Of a DNA stretch of 64,000 nt, positions 1-11,279 are shown piece after piece. The position numbers were made by a program, and so were the translations under genes. The DNA is taken from the NCBI GenBank assembly GCA_004194705.1, contig SADC01001359.1, forward strand, positions 124,001 to 188,000. The letters are read 5' to 3'. Under the pieces are notes generated by a model. The model was not told where the DNA came from. It did not search any database and saw nothing but the letters and a program-made list of their open reading frames with translations. This stretch comes from Ditylenchus dipsaci (taxonomy: Eukaryota > Nematoda > Chromadorea > Rhabditida > Anguinidae). Position 1 is the stretch's first letter. Every line of letters starts with the position of its first letter.

Positions 1-252
1 TGAGAACGAACAGCCGAATAACAAGTGCTATCAGATTCTAGAATAAAAAGTTTTTGGACCAAGTTAAAATGAGTTCAGAGGTGGTTAGAGGTATCGTCTC
101 GCCGGGTCGCACTATAACGAGGTTTGACTGTACTCAACACTTTGCAATTGAAAGATACCCTACAGCTACACCTACACTTGAAAACTAAACATACTCTACA
201 CCTACACTTACATTTAAAATGAACCGTACCCTACACCTACAGTTGAAATAAA
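1..252. other. Flank with a pogo-like terminus and short CCTACAC repeats
   Basis: No gene is seen. Bases 110-130, followed by TA, read as the inverted terminus of a pogo/Tigger-type element (CAGTCAAACCTCGTTATAGT on the minus strand). Bases 157-245 carry several imperfect copies of CCTACACCTACACTT. The matching left end of the pogo-like element is not in the window. Confidence 0.5.
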
Positions 253-3200
253 AAGAATAAATCTGAAAAGTGCCACCCTGTGGCTGAAAAGTGCACCTTT
301 TTTGAGTTTTAGTCAACAAAGCTGAAAAGTGTCACCTTTTGTTGAAATGTGCCACCTTTTGTTGAAATGTGCCACCCTTTAGCTAAAAAGTGCCACCTAT
401 GGTTGAAAAGTGCCAACTTTGTTCAAATGTGGGTATCTGACGAGAAGGATTTTTATCCACAAGAAATTACGCATGTGCCTATTGGAGGAAAGCGAAGGAA
501 GGGAAAAAGCGGAAGGCTTTTTATGGTGTTTTTTCTAGCATATTTTGGCATATTTCGCGTTTTTAGAGCATATTTACTGCATATTCTGACTTTTTGGTGC
601 ATATTTCGGTCATATTTTGACTATTTATGCTTTAAAATTTTAATATCAAACATCTATGCTAAATTTTTGTTATTTTCTTATTTTAACGTAGTCTTTTTAG
701 CTGAATCACCTTGATACCTATAAGCAAAAATTTATTTTCGGTCAAAATCTGTTTTAGGAAAACAGTGGTCCTCGTCTGAAAAACACATCTTACATCTTAC
801 GTTACAGCTTTAACTTAGCACTTTAAAGTGATAGTTTAAAATAAAAATAAGTACTGTCTTCATTCACCCGTCCAGATTTTCATATGGCGAAAATGACAAA
901 CCTAAATTCTTTTTCAAAGTAATCATTTTTACTTGCAAGCCACTCAATAGCCGATTTTAGGGCATATTTTGTCAATTTTTTTAGCATATTTCGCGATTTT
1001 CAGGGCATATTTCGCTGTTTTAGGGTATATTTTATGCGCATATTTCTCATTTGAAAAGCATATGAATCCGGTCCTTATTGATGAGTAAAGAAAATTATGT
1101 TTTGCTCGAAATAGTTTCTCGTTATAACTTTTGTGTAATGGAATGAAATAAAGACTATCATTTGCAGATAATTAAGATAGAATTGTAGTGAAAAATTAGT
1201 TAGAAGAACACTATAGTGTGAGGCTTGAAAAGTAGGTGAGGGTAGTATCAGCGATGTGGCGTGGTAGGTGAAGAGTACAGTAGGTAAGGTGGCACTTTTA
1301 GCTAAAGGTGGCACTTTTCAGCCAAAGGTGGCACTTTTCAACAAAAGGTGGCACATTTAACAAAAGGTGGCACTTTTCAGCCAAAGGTGGCACTTTTCAG
1401 CCAAAGGTGGCACTTTTCAACAAAAGGTGGCACTTTTCAACAAAAGGTGGCACTTTTCAACAAAAGGTGGCACTTTTCAACAAAAGGTGGCACTTTTCAG
1501 CCAAAAGTAGCACATTTTAGCTAAAGGGTGGCACTTTTCAACAAAAGGTGGCACTTTTCAACAAAAGGTGGCACTTTTCAGCCAAAAGGTGGCACTTTTC
1601 AGCCAAAGGTGGCACTTTTCAACAAAAGGTGGCACTTTTCAACAAAAGGTGGCACATTTAACAAAAGGTGGCACTTTTCAGCCAAAGTGGCACTTTTCAG
1701 CCAAAAGGTGGCACTTTTCAGCCAAAAGGTGGCACTTTTCAGCCAAAAGGTGGCACTTTTCAACAAAAGGTGGCACTTTTCAGCCAAAGGTGGCACTTTT
1801 CAACAAAAGGTGGCACTTTTCAGCCAAAAGGTGGCACTTTTCAACAAAAGGTGGCACTTTTCAACAAAAGGTGGCACTTTTCAGCAAAAGGTGCACTTTT
1901 CAACAAAAGGTGGCACTTTTCAACAAAAGGTGGCACATTTCAACAAAAGGTGGCACTTTTCAACAAAAGGTGGCACTTTTCAACAAAAGGTGGCACTTTT
2001 CAGCAAAAGGTGGCACTTTTCAACAAAAGGTGGCACTTTTAGCTAAAGGGTGGCACTTTTCAACAAAAGGTGGCACTTTTCAGCCAAAAGGTGGCACTTT
2101 TCAACAAAAGGTGGCACTTTTCAGCAAAAGGTGGCACTTTCAGCCAAAAGGTGGCACTTTTCAACAAAAGGTGGCACTTTTCAGCAAAAGGTGGCACTTT
2201 TCAACAAAAGGTGGCACTTTTCAACAAAGGTGGCACATTTTAGCTAAAAGGTGGCACTTTTCAACAAAAGGTGGCACTTTTCAGCCAAAAGGTGGCACTT
2301 TTCAGCCAAAGGTGGCACTTTTCAACAAAAGGTGGCACTTTTCAACAAAAGGTGGCACTTTTCAGCAAAAGGTGGCACTTTTCAACAAAAGGTGGCACTT
2401 TTCAACAAAAGGTGGCACTTTTCAACCAAAAGGTGGCACTTTTCAACAAAAGGTGGCACTTTTCACAAAAGGTGGCACTTTTCAACAAAAGGTGGCACTT
2501 TTCAACAAAAGGTGGCACTTTTCAACAAAAGGTGGCACATTTAACAAAAGGTGGCACTTTTCAACAAAAGGTGGCACTTTTCAACAAAAGGTGGCACTTT
2601 TCAACAAAAGGTGGCACATTTAACAAAAGGTGGCACATTTTAGCTAAAGGTGGCACTTTTCAACAAAAGGTGGCACTTTTCAGCCAAAAGGTGGCACTTT
2701 TCAACAAAAGGTGGCACTTTTCAGCCAAAGGTGCACTTTTCAACAAAAGGTGGCACTTTTCAGCCAAAAGGTAGCACATTTAGCTAAAGGGTGGCACTTT
2801 TCAACAAAAGGTGGCACTTTTCAACAAAAGGTGGCACTTTTCAGCCAAAGGTGGCACATTTTAGCAAAAGGTGGCACTTTTCAACAAAAGGTGGCACTTT
2901 TCAGCCAAAAGGTGGCACTTTTCAACAAAAGGTGGCACTTTTCAGCCAAAAGGTGGCACTTTTCAACAAAAGGTGGCACTTTTCAGCCAAAGGTGGCACA
3001 TTTTAGCTAAAGGTGCACTTTTCAACAAAAGGTGGCACTTTTCAGCCAAAAGGTGGCACTTTTCAACAAAAGGTGGCACTTTTCAGCCAAAAGGTAGCAC
3101 ATTTCAGCTTTGTTGACTAAAACTCAAAAAAGGTGGCACTTTTCAGCCACAGGGTGGCACTTTTCAGCCAAAAGGTGGCACTTTTCAACAAAAGTGGCAC

Positions 3201-3420
3201 TTTTCAGCCAAAGGTGGCACATTTTAGCTAAAAGGGTGGCACTTTTCAACAAAAGGTGGCACTTTTCAGCCAAAAGGTGGCACTTTTCAGCCACAGGGTG
3301 GCACTTTTCAGCCAAAAGTAGCACATTTCAGCTTTGTTGACTAAAACTCAAAAAAGGTGGCACTTTTCAGCCACAGGGTGGCACTTTTCAGCCAAAAGGT
3401 GGTACATTTAATCCTTGTCC
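253..3420. mobile_element. 3.2-kb foldback element with highly unequal arms
   Basis: The left arm (about 262-430) and right arm (about 1287-3412) are built of the same 20-bp word in opposite orientation. The left arm has only a few copies and the right arm about a hundred. The distinctive left-arm segment at 268-335 (TGTGGCTGAAAAGTGC, then TTTTTTGAGTTTTAGTC) returns inverted at 3106-3170 and again near 3328-3396. The 8-bp direct repeat GAAATAAA flanks the whole unit (245-252 and 3421-3428), as expected for a hAT-like target duplication, although it is A-rich. The loop (431-1286) is AT-rich, has no convincing gene, and carries its own GCATATTTCGCG repeats at 536-630 and 955-1065. Confidence 0.7.
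1287..3412. repeat. 20-bp minisatellite, about 100 units
   Basis: The unit is GTGGCACTTTTCAACAAAAG. It alternates irregularly with variants ending CAGCCAAAA, and less often TTAGCTAAA. Single-base length changes are frequent, so open frames appear in all registers. It forms the expanded right arm of the 253-3420 element. Confidence 0.95.
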
Positions 3421-4326
3421 GAAATAAAACATACCCTACACCTACTGTTTGGCATACTGTACGCTAACAGTACATTTGAGTGTTAGCGTACTGTTTGCCA
3501 TACTGTACGGTACAGAGTGTTAACGTACTGTTTGGCAAACTGTTCGCTAAGTGTTTAGTGTACTGTCTGTTGTACTATTTAAATATTACAACAAGTATTG
3601 AAAATATTTTCAATACTGTTACTGTGTGAACGCACACTACTATGTCTTTCTTCAAGATTTTCCTGTATCTTTGTATTCAGAAATTTGTCAGCGCAAAACT
3701 TTTCTGCTTCATCGACTGACAAGCAAACCGTGTACGCCGTACCCCGTGTACAAAAAAATACAAAAAGTGCCCCCCCGTCAGATTTTTCTCAAAACGGTGT
3801 AGGCAAAATGGCTTCAAAAATACCGCCCCCCCTTTGAGAAACCCCTCGAAACCAGTTATTTTTGGCTTTGGCCATTCTTATAATTGATGGGATTGGGGTT
3901 CTGGATGGGGTTCTGAGCGATTCTAAGGGGTGATGTAGTGGTCGCTGGTTCGAATCCACCTGGCGCATACCTTTTTACCTGGTCACGGGATGCTTAACGG
4001 GGTTCGAGGCGCTAAGGTGCTTGCGTGTTGATAAGACTGAAACTGCATTCCACCCACGAAAACCTCAAAACCTGGGGTAGGTACCATCCACGTGGACAAC
4101 ATGAAAAATCAGAAAATTCAAAAAACAAACCATTCTATCATATGCAAAATCGTGCGTTGAATCGTGTTTGATAAGACCAAACTTCGAGTTTAGCCACTTG
4201 AACCCCAAAATCAGGAATTTCAGTCAGAAGTGACCGAATTTTATTCAAAAATTGCTGATTTCGTGTTGAGAATCCAATCTGTGACAGAAAAAAGGTGCAA
4301 CAAAAAAGGCTTGTTTTATGAAAGTG
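3421..4326. other. Non-coding stretch with short inverted words
   Basis: 3444-3575 repeats GTACTGTTTGGCA and its complement. Homopolymer-rich sequence follows with no gene-like frame. A tRNA-like T-arm lies at 3938-3972. Confidence 0.6.
3938..3972 (+). repeat. tRNA-like T-arm (B-box) remnant
   Basis: GCTGGTTCGAATCCACC is a near-perfect T-arm/B-box and is followed by TGGCGCA. No A-box or cloverleaf 5' half is seen at tRNA spacing. The same string returns at 38095, so I read it as part of a repeat rather than a tRNA gene. Confidence 0.5.
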
Positions 4327-4690
4327 GCAAACCTTTTTCTCGAGAAAAAATGGTTTGTAGCAAACGTTGGGATAGTTTGCTGCAAACTCTTGGTTAGGTC
4401 AAACGGTTTAAAAGGTTCGCTACAAACTGTTTGCGGCGAACGGTTTAAAGAGTTTGCTGCAAACTGTTTAAAGTAGGGTTGTACAATGGGAATATTCCCG
4501 GGAACATTGAGAATATCCCGGGTTTCCCGATATTTTCCCTATATTGGGAATATTCCCGGAATATTCCCAATGTTCCGGAATATTCCGGGAATATTCCGGT
4601 TCTATATTTCCGGGAATTTCTACAACTTTAAAGGCTCTGGCAAACGGTTTGCCCAAACGGTTTGCCGGAGTATAGAAAGTGCCAATGCGA
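4327..4690. repeat. AACGGTTTG-word repeat, copy 1
   Basis: Tandem variants of GCAAACGGTTT / AGTTTGCTGCAAACT end in TTTGCCGGAGTATA. A second copy at 12774-12970 lacks the internal MITE at 4474-4626 and so serves as the unoccupied reference. Confidence 0.75.
4474..4626. mobile_element. hAT-like MITE of GGGAATATTCCC words
   Basis: It begins TAGGGTTGTA and is filled with the self-complementary word GGGAATATTCCC. It ends TTCTACAAC, so the last bases of the terminal repeat (CCTA) appear lost. TTTAAAG flanks it at 4467-4473 and 4627-4633. The related copy near 12.9 kb is uninterrupted here. Confidence 0.7.
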
Positions 4691-4870
4691 ATATTTTGAA
4701 CTCTCAGGTTCAAATCCCCATGGTGCACACCCTTCTTTATCTTCTTTAATTTACAAGTTTGAAGTCAAAATGATCCTCACACTCTTGGCTATCCGACAAA
4801 ATCATCAGATCATGATTACAAAATTCCTGGAGCTGATTTACAGGCTAAGGCCTGCTAAATTTACGAAAAC
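4691..4870 (+). repeat. tRNA-like B-box and flank
   Basis: CTCAGGTTCAAATCCCCATG (4704-4723) is a degenerate B-box followed by TTTACAAGTTT. The same arrangement occurs at 13485-13530, so it belongs to a dispersed family. Confidence 0.4.
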
Positions 4871-5039
4871 CCGTATTCCCATTTAGGTATAGTACCAGTG
4901 GTGTCCTACCCAACTGAGAATTACTGGTCTTATAATGAAGATTTTATGACCGTTATTTCAAGAAAAGTAATGTCTGCTAGCACCAGAATTTAAACGTGTA
5001 AGCTCAAAATTTTGGAAAGGGAATTTGTTAACCTTTAAG

Positions 5040-5870
5040 AGGGGGGGTGGTTGTTAACTTATATACGCATCGCCTTAGGTCACAGGTTCGACTACCACTG
5101 GCTGGAGACCTTATTTTTTTTTCTCCTTTTATTTACAAGTTTAGTGTCAAAACGTAGCTAAGCTTCTGGGCTTTCATTGAGCTATCATACAGATGAAAAG
5201 TTGGTATAAAATTAGGGCTAAAATATGAAAAATCCAATTCGGTAAAATCCTCAATAGGACTATACCAGTACTTTCGGTAGTATCCTGGAACTGACTTTTT
5301 TCCCCAATTTTAATTTACATACTCATTTGCAACCTTACACTTAAAATGTAGCCCTGCTTCTTGCCGTCATTTTCAGCATACGGTTGTATAAAATAATGTA
5401 AATTGAAATCGCAATAAAAGTCAATTCCTAAATAATATTGAAATCTTCCACCTCAATAGTACTCTATTGTTCCTTTGTTAAACCTTCGCTAGCTACCTTG
5501 TTTTTCTGAAGTGATTTTGGTGCGAAGAAATTCATATCTTGCTCCCCATGAAATTCTGTTTCTAGAAAGTCACTAAACGCGTGGACAAATAAATAAAATT
5601 GGTGGAAGCTCAGGCTATATTAGTCTAAATACGCATCATTTCGGCTGGTTTCCTCTAATTTTGGTAGTCATTGCCAAAAATCGCAAAATGAGGCAGTTAC
5701 GGACAGCAAAGCAGTGTTGGAAATGGTTGCAATCGATTGCTTGATGATTTTTGGACCTGAAAGTCAAAAAACTTACTAAAAAATTAAATTAAAACACCCC
5801 AGAGGGACTAGAACTTTCGACAAAAGGCGATGCGTATATAAAGTTCCCCCCCCTTTTAAATTAAAGGAGC
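5040..5870. mobile_element. Foldback element with tRNA-like ends, left-arm copy
   Basis: Both ends carry the same inverted module: a G/C run, then AACTTATATACGCATCGCC, then a T-arm-like GGTTCGACTACC (5088) or its decayed partner near 5806-5830. About 700 bp of non-coding DNA lies between. The right palindrome arm holds the mirror copy (11280-12110), and a diverged third copy lies at 13480-14262. Confidence 0.65.
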
Positions 5871-5882
5871 ATGGCTTCCTAC

Positions 5883-6225
5883 GACTGCAGAAAAAAGTAA
5901 ATTAGCGGCAATAAAAAGTATTTTTGCGGCAAGAAAAAGTAAATTTGCGGCAAAAGGAAGGAAAAAGTTGCGGCAAAAAAAGTATTTTTACGGCAAAAAA
6001 AAGTATTTTTACGGCAAAAAAAAGTAAATTGGCGGAACGCACATTTGCTGCAGAAAAAAGTAAATTAGCGGCAAGAAAAAGTAAATTAGCTGCAAAAAAA
6101 GTATTTCTGCGGCAAAAAAGTCTTTTTACTGCAAAAAAATTTTCAGCAAAAAAAAGTAAATTTACGGCAAAAAAAAAGTATTTTTACGGCAAGAAAAAGG
6201 TTTGCACCGTCGAAATTAATCTTAC
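5883..6225. repeat. GCGGCAAAAAAAGTA array, left-arm copy
   Basis: Degenerate repeats alternate AAAAAGTAAATTNGCGGC with AAAAGTATTTTTACGGC. The lysine-rich frame at 5924-6232 is a by-product. Its mirror is at 10962-11270. Confidence 0.9.
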
Positions 6226-6317
6226 CTACTAGTTAGACCAAAATCAATGCTAAAGTCAAACCAAAGGTTTAGCTACTCATCAGACCAAAAAAAATGTAAG
6301 GCCGAGCCAAAGGCCCA

Positions 6318-6390
6318 GCAAATCCAAAACTCGAAGTCCTCGACACTCCGAAGAAGTCTGACTCATGCTTAACTCGGGATCCGATCCGGC
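6318..6390 (-). repeat. Possible 5S-rRNA-like fragment
   Basis: On the minus strand, GGATCCCGAGTTAAGCATGA resembles the internal control region of 5S rRNA (the GATCTCCGAAGTTAAGCA type), and GCTGGGCCT lies about 60 bases on. The rest does not fit a full 5S gene. The mirror copy is at 10778-10850. Confidence 0.25.
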
Positions 6391-6550
6391 TACCGTATTT
6401 CCTCTAATAGAAGCCCATGGGCTTCTATTTTTCAACCTCCCAAAAATCTTGAAATTGTCAATCAAAAATGACCTTAACTCCGAAACCTTAGTCAAAAAAT
6501 AAGGGGGTGGCTTCTATTAGAGCATGGGCTATATTAGAGGAAATACGGTA
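6391..6550. mobile_element. TACCGTATT MITE, copy with word GAAGCCC
   Basis: It runs from TACCGTATTTCCTCTAATA to TATTAGAGGAAATACGGTA (160 bp). The word GAAGCCC or its complement occurs four times inside: twice as a palindrome after the left end and twice before the right end. The centre (TTTTTCAACC, then ATGACCTTAACTC) is shared with the copies at 23353, 49375, 53596 and 56417. Confidence 0.85.
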
Positions 6551-6835
6551 AATGGTACAGGTTCAGTGAGCACTCATACTCTTTGCTGTGCCCACAATTG
6601 CTGGGTTTGACGTAATTAAAGAATTTAAAAAGAATATTTGAAATAAAAAATGCTTGCATTCAAAAAACAATTCGTGCCAAATCCATAGTGTAGGATTTTG
6701 TCCCCGGGAATTCAAATATCAACAATTGATTTAGTCGTAGGAAGCCATGCTCTTTAAACAAATGTGGAAGATTGGGATTTTGGAGATATAGGCTGAGGTG
6801 ATATATGTGAGGAGATATATAACCATAACCGTTGG

Positions 6836-6935
6836 GTCATGACAGTTGGCACTCATGACAGTCGGGTCATGACAGTTGGCACTCATGACAGTCGGTCATG
6901 ACAGTTGGCACTCATGACAGTCGGGTCATGACACA
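6836..6935. repeat. 30-bp minisatellite TCATGACAGTTGGCAC
   Basis: About three units of TCATGACAGTTGGCAC plus TCATGACAGTCGGG. Mirrored at 10237-10341 and repeated in the same orientation at 16097-16197. A worn relative is at 18970-19000. Confidence 0.9.
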
Positions 6936-7192
6936 CAAGGCCCAAAATTTAAATTTATAATCAGTTCAACTTAAACAAAATGCCAAGATTTTTTTGCGTA
7001 AAAATGCAAAATTTGGCACTTTTTAAATTCCTGCCAAGAATTTTTCGAATGAAACTTTTTTTTGAAAATATTTTTAAAAATCTGAACTGTCATCCAAATT
7101 TCAATAAAGAAATACGATTTTTGAAATTCTCAATACCAAAACACTTTATTTGATTGAAAACAGTGATGGAAGTACCGTTAGAAAGCAGATGT

Positions 7193-7951
7193 GAAACAAT
7201 ATTCACCAACAATATCATGAGTATCAAAAAGACAATTTCGGATATATGATTCTTCCATGAGTCTTTCAAGATCTTCTCTCTGACGCCAATTGATGCAAAT
7301 CTCCTTTCATCTTCGTTTACTTTTGTCAGCTCTGACAGTTGTTCCACTTCTGCACAATTCAGAAAAGCTGCCTTGGCAAGTCCTTGTGCCTCACCTAACA
7401 CAGTCAGTAACTTCTCCACCGCTGAATGTTTGCTATTTCCGCGATCACATCAGCAATGCGCTTAGGCCCATCTCCAGCTAACAGCTTACGGCAATGGTTA
7501 CCTGAAACCGGTCTCTGCTTTACGTTTTTCAAAGCATAAAAGGTTAAAATACCAGTAAACGATTGTACCAGGCCTGTTTCTGAGCACCGAGACTCTTGAA
7601 CACCTCTTCCAATTCCAACACGTTGATTCTTCTTTGCGCTGATCTTGTTCCACCTACTTGTAGCTGCTTGCCTCCTTTTAGCCGACAGTACTGTTCTTGA
7701 TTCGGCCTTCAGCCGTTGCTGATTAGCTTGCTTTACTGAACAAGCGCCTTAGAAACACGTACAACACGAAGAAATAGCTTACCAGACGAGCTTTACGTAT
7801 CATTCCTGCTTGTTCTTCTGCTTGCTTTTCGGCTTCTATTTGCGTCTGCTTGTTCAGCCCTTTCTTTCCCATCTTTTCCAAGCTGCAGCTGAACGAATTT
7901 TGGCGAGGAAGGTCCGTTTTGCTCACAACACATCTTTCTGGTGGTAACCAT
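7193..7951 (-). pseudogene. Broken copy 1 of the 237-codon element ORF
   Basis: This matches the intact ORF at 16468-17228 almost throughout but differs by several one-base losses, for example near 7270 (TTCAAG against TTTTCAAG), 7511 (TCTCTGC against TCTCTGGC), 7563 and 7877. It therefore splits into short frames. Nearly all differences are at runs of identical bases, so some could be consensus errors. The splice donor and acceptor of the 47-bp intron are recognisable. Confidence 0.7.
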
Positions 7952-8217
7952 CTTAGCCCTGAAATTATACTAGGTTTCTTTTGCACTGAAAACTCTTAAT
8001 TTTGCATTATCAAGGATTCCTCATATACCAAAAGAAAGCTGACAATCTCTTCTATCAAATTATCAAGATAGAATTTTCAAAACCAAGAGTTTTACAAATA
8101 AGAGACCACTTGAAGCAAACAACTGCCATTTTTCCGAGTAAAATAGTGGTTTTTGCGTTTTTTTCTAACTTTTGCATAAAACACTATAAATTTGCATTTT
8201 TTGCATACGTCCTTAGT

Positions 8218-8940
8218 ACCAAAATGTAGCAAATTACGGTGCGTTATCGTTTCGTCCTTTTTTTTCAAATGAAAAAAGGACGAAACGTTTCGTCCTTTTT
8301 TTCATTCTAAGACTGCCTTGGTCCCCCTGTTGTTTTTTTTGCAAAATTTTCAGATTGTGTCTGAACCACCCCACACCACCCAAAACACCCAAAACACCCC
8401 AAACCCCCTAAAACACCCAAACCATCCCAAACACCCAAAACACCCAAAACCACCCAAATTCACCAAAACTACCCAAATTCACCCAAACTACCCAAACACT
8501 TCGAGCCACCGGGATAAGGGCTGACCTTTGGGTACATGGTCCGGGATAAGGGCTGACCCTTTGGGGGTACATGGTCAAAAAGTCAACACATAGTCAAAAA
8601 GCCACGGGGTCAATCGGCCCAGGCGGTCAATCGTCCAGGCGGTCAATCGCCCAGGCGGTCAATTGTCCAGTCGGTCAATCGGCCCGGGCGGTCAATTGTG
8701 CAGGCGGTCAATTGTCCTGCTCCCAACACCAGTGAAACAAAACGAAAACAAATCAATGAAACGAAGGAATATAAGCAGGGTTTTCAATCAGGATGTTTTC
8801 AAAAGGAGCTTCAAAAGGAGCTTTAAAAAGTGTATCGAGTCGTTGTATCGAGTCGTAATTGTATCGAGTCGTTGTATCGAGTCGTAATTGTATCAAGTCG
8901 TTGTATCGAGTCATAATGTGTATCGAGTCGTTGGTATACC
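8218..8940. other. Spacer of the large palindrome
   Basis: In order: the hairpin word GGACGAAACGTTTCGTCC (8258-8305); the shared GCCTTGGTCCCCCTGTTG module; an ACCCAAAACACCC tract (8366-8505); a duplicated GGGATAAGGGCTGACC (8511 and 8542); a CAGGCGGTCAATCG minisatellite (8600-8720); and a GTATCGAGTCGTT minisatellite (8832-8935). The first 280 bp match the right arm of the second palindrome (17515-17770). No gene is seen. Confidence 0.8.
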
Positions 8941-9208
8941 ACTAAGGACGTATGCAAAAAATGCAAATTTATAGTGTTTTATGCAAAAGTTAGAAAAAAA
9001 CGCAAAAACCACTATTTTTACTCGGAAAAATGGCAGTTGTTTGCTTCAAGTGGTCTCTTATTTGTAAAACTCTTGGTTTTGAAAATTCTATCTTGATAAT
9101 TTGATAGAAGAGATTGTCAGCTTTCTTTTGGTATATGAGGAATCCTTGATAATGCAAAATTAAGAGTTTTCAGTGCAAAAGAAACCTAGTATAATTTCAG
9201 GGCTAAAG

Positions 9209-9968
9209 ATGTTTACCACCAGAAAGATGTGTTGTGAGCAAAACGGACCTTCTCTCGCCAAAATCGTTCAGCTGCAGCTTGGAAAAGATGGGAAAAGAAA
9301 GGGCTGAACAAGCAGACGCAAATAGAAGCCAAAAAGCAAGCAGAAGAACAAGCAGGAATGATGCGTAAAGCTCGTCTGGGTAAGCTATTTCTTCGTGTTG
9401 TACGTGTTTCTAAGGCGCTTGTTCAGTAAAGCAAGCTAATCAGCAACGGCTGAAGGCCGAATCAAGAACAGTACTGTCGGCTAAAAGGAGGCAAGCAGCT
9501 ACAAGTAGGTGGAACAAGATCAGCGCAAAGAAGAATCAACGTGTTGGAATTGGAAGAGGTGTTCAAGAGTCTCGGTGCTCAGAAACAGGCCTGGTACCAA
9601 TCGTTTACTGGTATTTTAACCTTTTATGCTTTGAAAAACGTAAAGCCAGAGACCGGTTTTCAGGTAACCATTGCCGTAAGCTGTTAGCTGGAGATGGGCC
9701 TAAGCGCATTGCTGATGTGATCGCCGGAAATAGCAAACATTCAGCGGTGGAGAAGTTACTGACTGTGTTAGGTGAGGCACAAGGACTTGCCAAGGCAGCT
9801 TTTCTGAATTGTGCAGAAGTGGAACAACTGTCAGAGCTGACAAAAGTAAACGAAGATGAAAGGAGATTTGCATCAATTGGCGTCAGAGAGAAGATCTTGA
9901 AAAGACTCATGGAAGAATCATATATCCGAAATTGTCTTTTTGATACTCATGATATTGTTGGTGAATAA
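9209..9968 (+). pseudogene. Broken copy 2 of the 237-codon element ORF
   Basis: This is the mirror of copy 1. Its second exon stays open and gives the same 83-residue C-terminal segment as 16468-16719. Exon 1 is shifted near 9265, where AAAATCG stands for AAAATTCG, and one Glu codon reads Lys. The 47-bp intron with GTAAGC and TTCAG is kept. An AATAAA hexamer lies about 50 bases past the stop codon. Confidence 0.7.
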
Positions 9969-10236
9969 TTGTTTCACATCTGCTTTCTAACGGTACTTCC
10001 ATCACTGTTTTCAATCAAATAAAAGTGTTTGGGTATTGAGAATTTCAAAAATCGTATTTCTTTATTGAAATTTTGGATGAACAGTTCAGATTTTTTAAAA
10101 ATATTTTCAAAAAAAGTTTCATTCGAAAAATTCTTGGCAGGAATTTAAAAAGTGCCAAATTTTGCATTTTTACGCAAAAAATCTTGCATTTTGTTTAAGT
10201 TGAACTGATTATAATTTAAATTTGGGCCCTTGTGTG

Positions 10237-10341
10237 TCATGACCCGACTGTCATGAGTGCCAACTGTCATGACCCGACTGTCATGAGTGCCAACTGTCAT
10301 GACCCGACTGTCATGAGTGCCAACTGTCATGACCCAACGGT
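10237..10341. repeat. 30-bp minisatellite, right-arm copy
   Basis: Mirror of 6836-6935, with about three and a half units of TCATGACCCGACTG and TCATGAGTGCCAACTG. Confidence 0.9.
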
Positions 10342-10617
10342 TATGGTTATATATCTCCTCACATATATCACCTCAGCCTATATCTCCAAAAATCCCAATC
10401 TTCCACATTTGTTTAAAAGAGCATGGCTTCCTACGACTAAATCAATTGTTGATATTTGAATTCCCGGGGACAAATCCTACACTATGGATTTGGCACGAAT
10501 TGTTTTTTGAATGCAAGCATTTTTTATTTCAAATATTCTTTTTAATTCTTTAATTACGTCAAACCAGCAATTGTGGGCACAGCAAAGAGTATGAGTGCTC
10601 ACTGAACCTGTACCATT

Positions 10618-10777
10618 TACCGTATTTCCTCTAATATAAGCCCATGCTCTAATAGAAGCCCACCCCCTTATTTTTTGACTAGGTTTCGGAGTTAAGGTCA
10701 TTTTTGATTGACAATTTCAAGATTTTTGGGAGGTTGAAAAATAGAAGCCCATGGGCTTCTATTAGAGGAATACGGTA
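10618..10777. mobile_element. TACCGTATT MITE, right-arm mirror copy
   Basis: Same length (160 bp) and same GAAGCCC word as 6391-6550, inverted, as expected if it was inserted before the palindrome formed. Confidence 0.85.
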
Positions 10778-10961
10778 GCCGGATCGGATCCCGAGGTTAA
10801 GCATGAGTCAGACTTCTTCGGAGTGTCGAGGACTTCGAGTTTTGGATTTGCTGGGCCTTTGGCTCGGCCTTACATTTTTTTTGGTCTGATGAGTAGCTAA
10901 ACCTTTGGTTTGACTTTAGCATTGATTTTGGTCTAACTAGTAGGTAAGATTAATTTCGACG

Positions 10962-11270
10962 GTGCAAACCTTTTTCTTGCCGTAAAAATACTTTTTTTTT
11001 GCCGTAAATTTACTTTTTTTTGCTGAAAATTTTTTTTGCAGTAAAAAGACTTTTTTGCCGCAGAAATACTTTTTTTTGCAGCTAATTTACTTTTTCTTGC
11101 CGCTAATTTACTTTTTTCTGCAGCAAATGTGCGTTCCGCCAATTTACTTTTTTTTTGCCGTAAAAATACTTTTTTTGCCGCAACTTTTTCCTTCCTTTTG
11201 CCGCAAATTTACTTTTTCTTGCCGCAAAAATACTTTTTATTGCCGCTAATTTACTTTTTTCTGCAGTCGT
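10962..11270. repeat. GCGGCAAAAAAAGTA array, right-arm copy
   Basis: Inverted counterpart of 5883-6225. It lies between the GTAAGATTAATTTCGACGG flank and the CTGCAGTCGTAGGAAGCC flank, both also present in mirror image in the left arm. Confidence 0.9.
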
Positions 11271-11279
11271 AGGAAGCCA

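Noticed and set aside
157..245. Telomere-like CCCTACACCTACAC repeats
   Set aside because: The unit is irregular, occurs only a few times, and is also found next to the element at 3430.
1308..3340. Long open frames rich in Trp-His-Phe, Gly-Gly-Thr-Phe and Val-Ala-Leu-Phe
   Set aside because: They are translations of the 20-bp minisatellite in all registers; frames change with every one-base unit variant.
1287..3412. CRISPR-like array
   Set aside because: Units are contiguous with no unique spacers, and the surrounding genes are spliced eukaryotic genes.
5924..6232. Lys/Ala-rich small protein
   Set aside because: Product of the GGCAAAAAAAGTA array; the mirror array at 10.9-11.3 kb gives the same by-product on the other strand.
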